Assembly: GCF_026151205.1 (NCBI RefSeq)
Contig: NC_087079.1
Location: 8,794,635-8,858,634 of the forward strand
DNA length: 64,000 nucleotides
Source: Bolinopsis microptera
Lineage: Eukaryota > Ctenophora > Tentaculata > Lobata > Bolinopsidae
Direction of reading: 5' to 3'
Every line of letters starts with the position of its first letter. The stretch's first letter is position 1. The position numbers and the translations under genes were made by a program. Positions 23,708-64,000 of the stretch are shown one piece after another. A model generated the notes under the pieces. It did no database searches. It was not told the origin of the DNA and saw only the letters and a program-made list of their open reading frames with translations.

Positions 23708-26022
23708 TATTGTTTGAATAGTTTTATATTTTTAGTTAGTTTGGTAATGTTATAATATTCTTGATGTCAACTGTTTTATAGCGTGAATATTCTGTTATTC
23801 TAACAGCACCGTCAATATAATATAGTGTATTTTCCGAATTGCAGAATTTTTTGATAGGAAGATTAAAGCGGTTGACCAATTTTTCCCCAACACACAACAT
23901 TTAATAGGCTTCCAATTAGGTCAACAATGATATATTTGAAGCACACGAAAATTGTTTGATGGGACACTAAATAGTAGATTTGGGTAATCAAAAGTATCAT
24001 CCTTCAACGTGAAAAGTAATCTAAGGGATCGTTCACAATTTTTAACCCCCTCCCATAAAATTATACACTAGCGTAATCGTTGAAACAAGCCACAACGAAG
24101 TAGCCTATCGTATGAGGATAGCGTTCATATTATATATATCAGTAAAGCGCTCGATTTTAGCACGCCAATAACAAATTAAATGAACATCGAAGACTTGCAA
24201 ACAAAGCGTAATTTATCATGCATCATCTTTACTGGGCGGCGCTTGCAGCCTGTCATTCCACTGCAAATCTCTATGATAATGAACATGATTATGAACATAA
24301 ATTTAATAGCTTGGGGTCCCCAGGTAGCATCATATGTCATTTTAATTAATTTTTTGATTCATGTTTCGTATCCAAATATCAAATATCGGCGGCGCGCGCT
24401 TCGCGCGCGAAAAGTGGCATGCAACTTGCTCTAACCAGAGCCCTCTCGCTTGCAGTAGCGCGCGACCGCGCTTGTGAAACAAGCGCGTCACGCAGTACGC
24501 GTAGGCACATGGCTATGTGAAGCATGCAACGTATGTCAATTAATTTTATATACATAACAACATTATCAAAAATGTAAATTAAGGACTTAATTCTTATTTT
24601 ATCATTACACATTAGCTGTTGATAATATAATAACAAAAATCAAAAGCAATAAAATTAATCGTTTACTTCGTTTTTTGTGTTCATAAACACTGATTTGTGT
24701 TCATAAACACCGATTAAAAATTTGTAAAGCTATGCACTACTAGGCCGCGTGGTAAAATTGCACTGTGAACGAAGAGAAGAAAAATATTGCGTTTGAGAGA
24801 GCGCAGCCTAACCATGCACGAATTCATAATAATTCGAATCACCATTATAAAACATGACATCCGTGGCCTGTGGCCGGGCATGATGCATTACCAAATTGCA
24901 AACGTTGCCTGGCCCGACACGCGCGCCCCTCCCTGTGCACTGCGAGACGAAGCATAAATCAGATGTTATTATAAGTCACGCCACTAGAAGGGATGTAAGC
25001 AGTAAGGGGTTGACATTGTCCGTGTCAGCCTATATGCACGGCGCCAATATCCTCCCCCGCAACAACTAATAGTAATAGCTATGTCCTCGAGTAAACGGCT
25101 ACGAGTACGTCAGCACTCAGCAGCCAGGAATTAGACAATAAGATACGGCCACTGATTATTAAACCAACGTCGATCATAATTTCTATTTCTCTCTCGATGA
25201 TTTAAGCGGACATACAACTTTAAACTTGTCTTTCATCAACATGTGCACCATGCATGGTATAATATACTATTTGATCAGACGATGGCTTAAATTGAATTAA
25301 GAATTTTCTTCATACTTTTTTAGACAAGTTAAAATGCTGTGTTTGAAATTTATGATAAAACAAAATCTGCCTATGTCTTTACAAATTCAATTGGTGAAAC
25401 AGGCTGTGTAAACTTGATGTTGATATTGAACAACGTCTATTTTCTTACTATTTACTCACTTTAAAGAATTCTAACCATGGGTATTTTTACATGTTTAGCT
25501 GGTTTAGAACTTGATGAAAGTTCTGCAAAACTTATCTGCCTACCGAGGTGATAATCTTAAAACGGTACTTAACCAGAAGATAAGCACTTGCTTAAGTTAC
25601 CACATACCAACATGTGTGCTAATGGGACTGCAAACAGTTTTGGTACCGGTAGAGCAGTTAAGAGGCACAGGTGACTAGGTCTGAGAAGCTTGGAAATAAA
25701 GCCCGTGAAACATGATTTTGAAATATATATAAAGGGGGGATGTTCCTTTTACTAATTACTCATGAATATCCAACTGCTATTAACAAGAGGCTTAGATTTG
25801 GGGTTCTAGTCTATAAATTCGGTTTGAGCACGGTAAGATCATGCAGTGATTAGGTAATGAGATGATTATGCCAACTAATATGACTTTGAGTTTAAGTAAA
25901 CAGTATTAATAATAACAACCTAACGTTGGTATTAACCAGAGAGTCCCAAAAAGAAAAAAAGCATGCCATACTATTTTACATAATGATTATAACTGTAGCA
26001 TATCAATATCATATCCATAGCC
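23708..26022. other. Intergenic region with a CpG-rich patch
   Basis: Mostly AT-rich without a recognisable gene. 24383-24510 is unusually CpG-rich ('ggcggcgcgcgcttcgcgcg') with short palindromes and may be a small repeat or regulatory island. A 19-bp phrase 'tttgtgttcataaacac(t/c)g' is duplicated near 24675-24715. 24820-25130 is moderately GC-rich. I can support no exon here. Confidence 0.4.
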
Positions 26023-26092
26023 TTTATTTTCAATATAACTAAACTTTCTATAACGTTAAATATAACTTTGTACATCTTTTGTCCGATTTATT
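26023..26092 (-). terminator. Candidate CaMKI poly(A) signals
   Basis: Minus-strand AATAAA at 26092-26087 and again at 26028-26023, about 400-460 bp downstream of the CaMKI stop codon. Either could end a 3' UTR of ordinary length. Confidence 0.35.
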
Positions 26093-26488
26093 ATATTAGC
26101 TAAATACACATTAGTACGTAAATTTCCCAAAATAATTTCAGCACATGACCTAAGGATCAAAAAGAGGTATTTAAGGATACAAACCAAAAACAGTGTGATA
26201 TAATCTAAATCAAACAAAGTCAAGCAAATTAAACTGTAAATCGCCACCACAATATTATGGCAACTTAATAAATCTCTCTCAGAAATAACTGCAAAGCTCA
26301 AAACAGCCAAATTTCAGGTATCTCCAGGTATGGAATGTGTTTGATGATAATGACAAACTCCGAATCAGAATAATAGGATCTCTCCAACATAGCTTCCTCG
26401 AAACGGGACGCTATAAGTAACAAACTCAAAATATTAGGTATCTTGGTGCATAATCTCTCATCTTTTTCTTCCAAAGTTCGGGAAGTTT

Positions 26489-61020
<34,532 letters not shown>

Positions 61021-61430
61021 CTCTATGTGTTCAAGTTGTTAGTGAAATTAGAGAAGCCTAACATCTTTTATAAATTTAAGATCAATGAACATTGAACACG
61101 AATTAACGGATCAAATTACGAATACCAACGAACATAAATCAGAATAATCAAATCATACTGCACAGAAATTAAGATAAGGAACGTATATATATAACGATTG
61201 CATCTAATTTTGACATTGAACCCATAGCTTGAAAATAGTCAAGTGGGACAAAAAATCGTTTAAAAACAAAATTAAAAACTTAAATAGTGCTATGTCAACA
61301 AAGTGAGTTTAGCAAAAACAGAATAAGTAGTCAAACTTGCTGACCAACCAATGGTTATGATGAGATCTGCATTGTTTTCCTTTGATCCGTGACTTTTATA
61401 AGGTTGTAAGAAAGAATACCAATAATCCGT
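61021..61430. promoter_or_regulatory. CaMKI 5' UTR/promoter region (by position only)
   Basis: Directly upstream of the CaMKI start codon and ahead of the 30-bp array. AT-rich. No clear core-promoter motif; assignment rests on position, and a further 5' exon is possible. Confidence 0.3.
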
Positions 61431-61433
61431 TTG

Positions 61434-62128
61434 TGCACTGAACCCCTAGCAGAATACTATTTGTGTACTGAACCTCTAGCAGAATACTGCTTGTGTATTG
61501 AACCTCTAGCAGAATACTGCTTGTGCACTGAACCCCTAGTAGAATACTGCTTGTGCACTGAACCCCTAGCAGAATACTATTTGTGTATTGAACCTCTAGC
61601 AGAATACTGTTTGTGCACTGAACCCCTAGCAGAATACTGCTTGTGCACTGAACCCCTAGCAGAATACTATTTGTGTATTGAACCTCTAGCAGAATACTGC
61701 TTGTGCACTGAACCCCTAGTAGAATACTGCTTGTGCACTGAACCCCTAGCAGAATACTGCTTGTGCACTGAACCCCTAGTAGAATACTGCTTGTGCACTG
61801 AACCCCTAGCAGAATACTGCTTGTGCACTGAACCCCTAGCAGAATACTATTTGTGTACTGAACCTCTAGCAGAATACTGCTTGTGCACTGAACCCCTAGC
61901 AGAATACTGCTTGTGCACTGAACCCCTAGCAGAATACTGCTTGTGCACTGAACCCCTAGTAGAATACTGCTTGTGCACTGAACCCCTAGCAGAATACTGC
62001 TTGTGCACTGAACCCCTAGTAGAATACTGCTTGTGCACTGAACCCCTAGCAGAATACTGCTTGTGCACTGAACCCCTAGCAGAATACTGCTTGTGCACTG
62101 AACCCCTAGCAAGTAGCAGAATACTGCT
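61434..62128. repeat. 30-bp minisatellite, about 23 copies
   Basis: Unit 'cactgaacccctagcagaat' plus 'actgcttgtg'. Variant units ('tatttgtgtattgaacctct' and 'cctagtagaa') recur in patterns, for instance the 'tatttgtgta' type at 61458, 61578, 61668 and 61848. The 30-bp period gives long repetitive frames on both strands, which I do not regard as genes. Lies 0.4 kb upstream of the CaMKI start codon. Confidence 0.95.
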
Positions 62129-64000
62129 TGGAGCATTGCAGCGCCAGGTATCCCAGTGCATATTTGGAACATCGGTATTCTTTCTTACGACCCCTTACAA
62201 ATATAGGACATTTAAAGTAGCCCTACTTCAAATCATCACACACATTGATGCATGACGAATAATTTCAAAATAATCTAATACTGATTAAATAATATCAGAC
62301 AAAGCATTAACCATTATATTATCATATTATTTAATCATATTATAATATGATTGAATTTGGCAACCTTCCCAAATAATTCAGCTAAGGGTCGTGTCTTCCG
62401 CACCAATCCTAAATCAACGTTTCAACAGATCTAATTGTCAGAATTGGATAAAATTGTAGTGTTAGGTAGGGAGCACGGCTCTCGAGTCTCGACACTTAAA
62501 GTGAAACAAGGCAAATTACCAAATTATATAAGAATTGGCTAAAATAACCAATACAATAGATATGATGAAATTGTATGTGCAGAAAGACTTATGACTTATT
62601 GGATGGAATGGCAGTAAGGTTCTTAGATAAATAATGGTAACTAAACAATATAATAATTTCAATTTGAATGAAATTGGAGCTGGGTTAATTACTAATGAGT
62701 AGATCATGTTAAAGTTGGTGTATTAAAATTAAATATATTTCGCATATTAGCAAAGTGTTGGATGATAATTTCATTGAACTACGATACATGGCACCAGCAT
62801 AGGCTTAACATCTTGTGGACAAGAGTTTTAAATCAGAACACTATACAAACAAAGTGTTGCAAATTTTGCCATTAGGGCCCATAACAAAAACAATCTTGAT
62901 TCCGTTTATCATGCCACTAAAAGTACATAATTATTGATTGATAAAATTTTGTAATTCAGACACAACTAAAATGTTATCTTAACAGGATAACATTTTAGTA
63001 TCTATAAATCGTAATCGCGATTTACATTTAAAGATCACTTCAACATAATATTGACATACCTAGTACCTACCCATATGCTGTACCCTCATTTCATGCCAAC
63101 TCATCAATTTATTACCTACACCTTGACCACTATTAATAAGTAACTGTCGCAGTGATATTGCTAACATGTGACCATCTGGTTTTAATAGCAGACTACAGTA
63201 TTGCAATATGCAATCTACATCTGCTGTAGTTAAAGTTCGCATTCATTGGTAAACATTTAAACCGTGGCACATAGCACAATACAATTTTAACATTTAATGA
63301 GAATGTTCTAGATCAACAGGAACTGCAAATGTAAATAAAATTGGTTATCATTGGTTGTATGATACGTTACAGTTAAACTTAATCATAACCATCTCTATTT
63401 ACATATTTATTTGATCATCTAGTCACTGTCACGCAGGATAATGTACGATAAAATACAAATTTAAGTGTTTAGTATATCATAACATGCTTGTGCTACATGG
63501 AGTCGTTGCAGGAAGTTGATAATTGATAGATTTACCACACTGTTGCTCTAATAGTTAATACACATTTGCAGTTACATAATTTTAGGCTACAACTGTGGAC
63601 TAAATGTCTAACCTAGCGATGCTAAAAATAGATATTCCGTTTATGATGGGGCCAATTTAAAGGTTACTTAGAATATCGATGTACTGACAAATTATCTATT
63701 GACAGAGTGGAAAATACCAAGAATTGCAAAAAAAACACCAAGAATTGTACTTGCAGACCCTAAACCGTTACTCTGCAGCATGTATTAGTTTTAAAGACTT
63801 AAATGTAACATCTTTAAGCATAAACATTTAACATGCACGAATTCACTATATCAATGAGCATCTTTATGAGACTCACCACTTTAAAAACAATGAATGAAAT
63901 TTTAAGTTTGTTTTTAATTCAAATCTTATCAAGATGGTTCAAAAAACTATATAAAACTTGAGGATAATAAGTTGGAGGATCTTTCAGGATCGACAATCAA
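62129..64000. other. Right-edge sequence
   Basis: AT-rich. One minus-strand frame (63242-63060, 60 codons) contains DVDCILQYCSLLLKPDGHML, which has the look of a methyltransferase strand-loop (LLKPDG) seen in some transposon-borne proteins; too short to call. A 14-bp-stem hairpin lies at 62965-62999. Nothing else supportable. Confidence 0.3.

Noticed and set aside
61434-62128. Long repetitive proteins on both strands (258 and 274 codons)
   Set aside because: Open frames follow from a 30-bp period without stops; no start context, no domain, and both strands are equally open.

Overview
This is AT-rich nuclear DNA of an animal. It holds multi-exon genes with GT-AG introns whose products are metazoan chromatin and signalling proteins, plus LINE fragments, DNA transposons and very long micro- and minisatellites. 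Nothing in the window fixes the species. The AT bias, small exons and transposon mix would suit a cnidarian or another early-branching invertebrate, but that is inference.

All four host genes are on the minus strand. (1) 12982 to 4081: 16 in-frame exons of a KDM6A/UTX-type histone H3K27 demethylase, giving 716 codons of N-terminus, TPR array and pre-JmjC linker; the JmjC exons would lie left of the window. (2) 18824 to 16847: a divergent MAP kinase kinase with DFD in place of DFG and one exon junction that does not splice in frame. (3) 19765 to 19316: a ZNF593/Bud20-type ribosome-biogenesis zinc-finger protein. (4) 61020 to 26489: a complete ten-exon calcium/calmodulin-dependent kinase I gene (340 aa) spread over 34.5 kb, with introns full of repeats.

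Mobile DNA: an uninterrupted CR1/Jockey-type LINE ORF at 1-3180 running off the left edge inside the KDM6A intron; a 5'-truncated Tx1/L1-type LINE (39225-41843); a 3' LINE fragment (59405-59902); a MULE transposase fragment between palindromic ends (36548-37603); a hAT-type MITE with 8-bp target duplications (29013-29376); a transposon protein fragment (20138-20674); and two larger terminal-inverted-repeat elements, A (20891-23707) and B (42962-44494). A and B have unrelated sequences but the same design: a 15-17 bp motif repeated at about 152-bp pitch that reverses orientation near the element centre.

Simple and tandem repeats: 42-bp, 12-bp, 97-bp and 66-bp arrays in KDM6A introns, a 1.77-kb 28-bp array upstream of KDM6A, a 612-bp (AC)n and a 709-bp (TC)n tract, and a 30-bp array upstream of CaMKI. 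The most striking is the 42-bp array at the end of KDM6A exon 13. Each unit carries the exon end plus a GTAAGT splice donor and stays in frame, so it offers twelve evenly spaced alternative donors.
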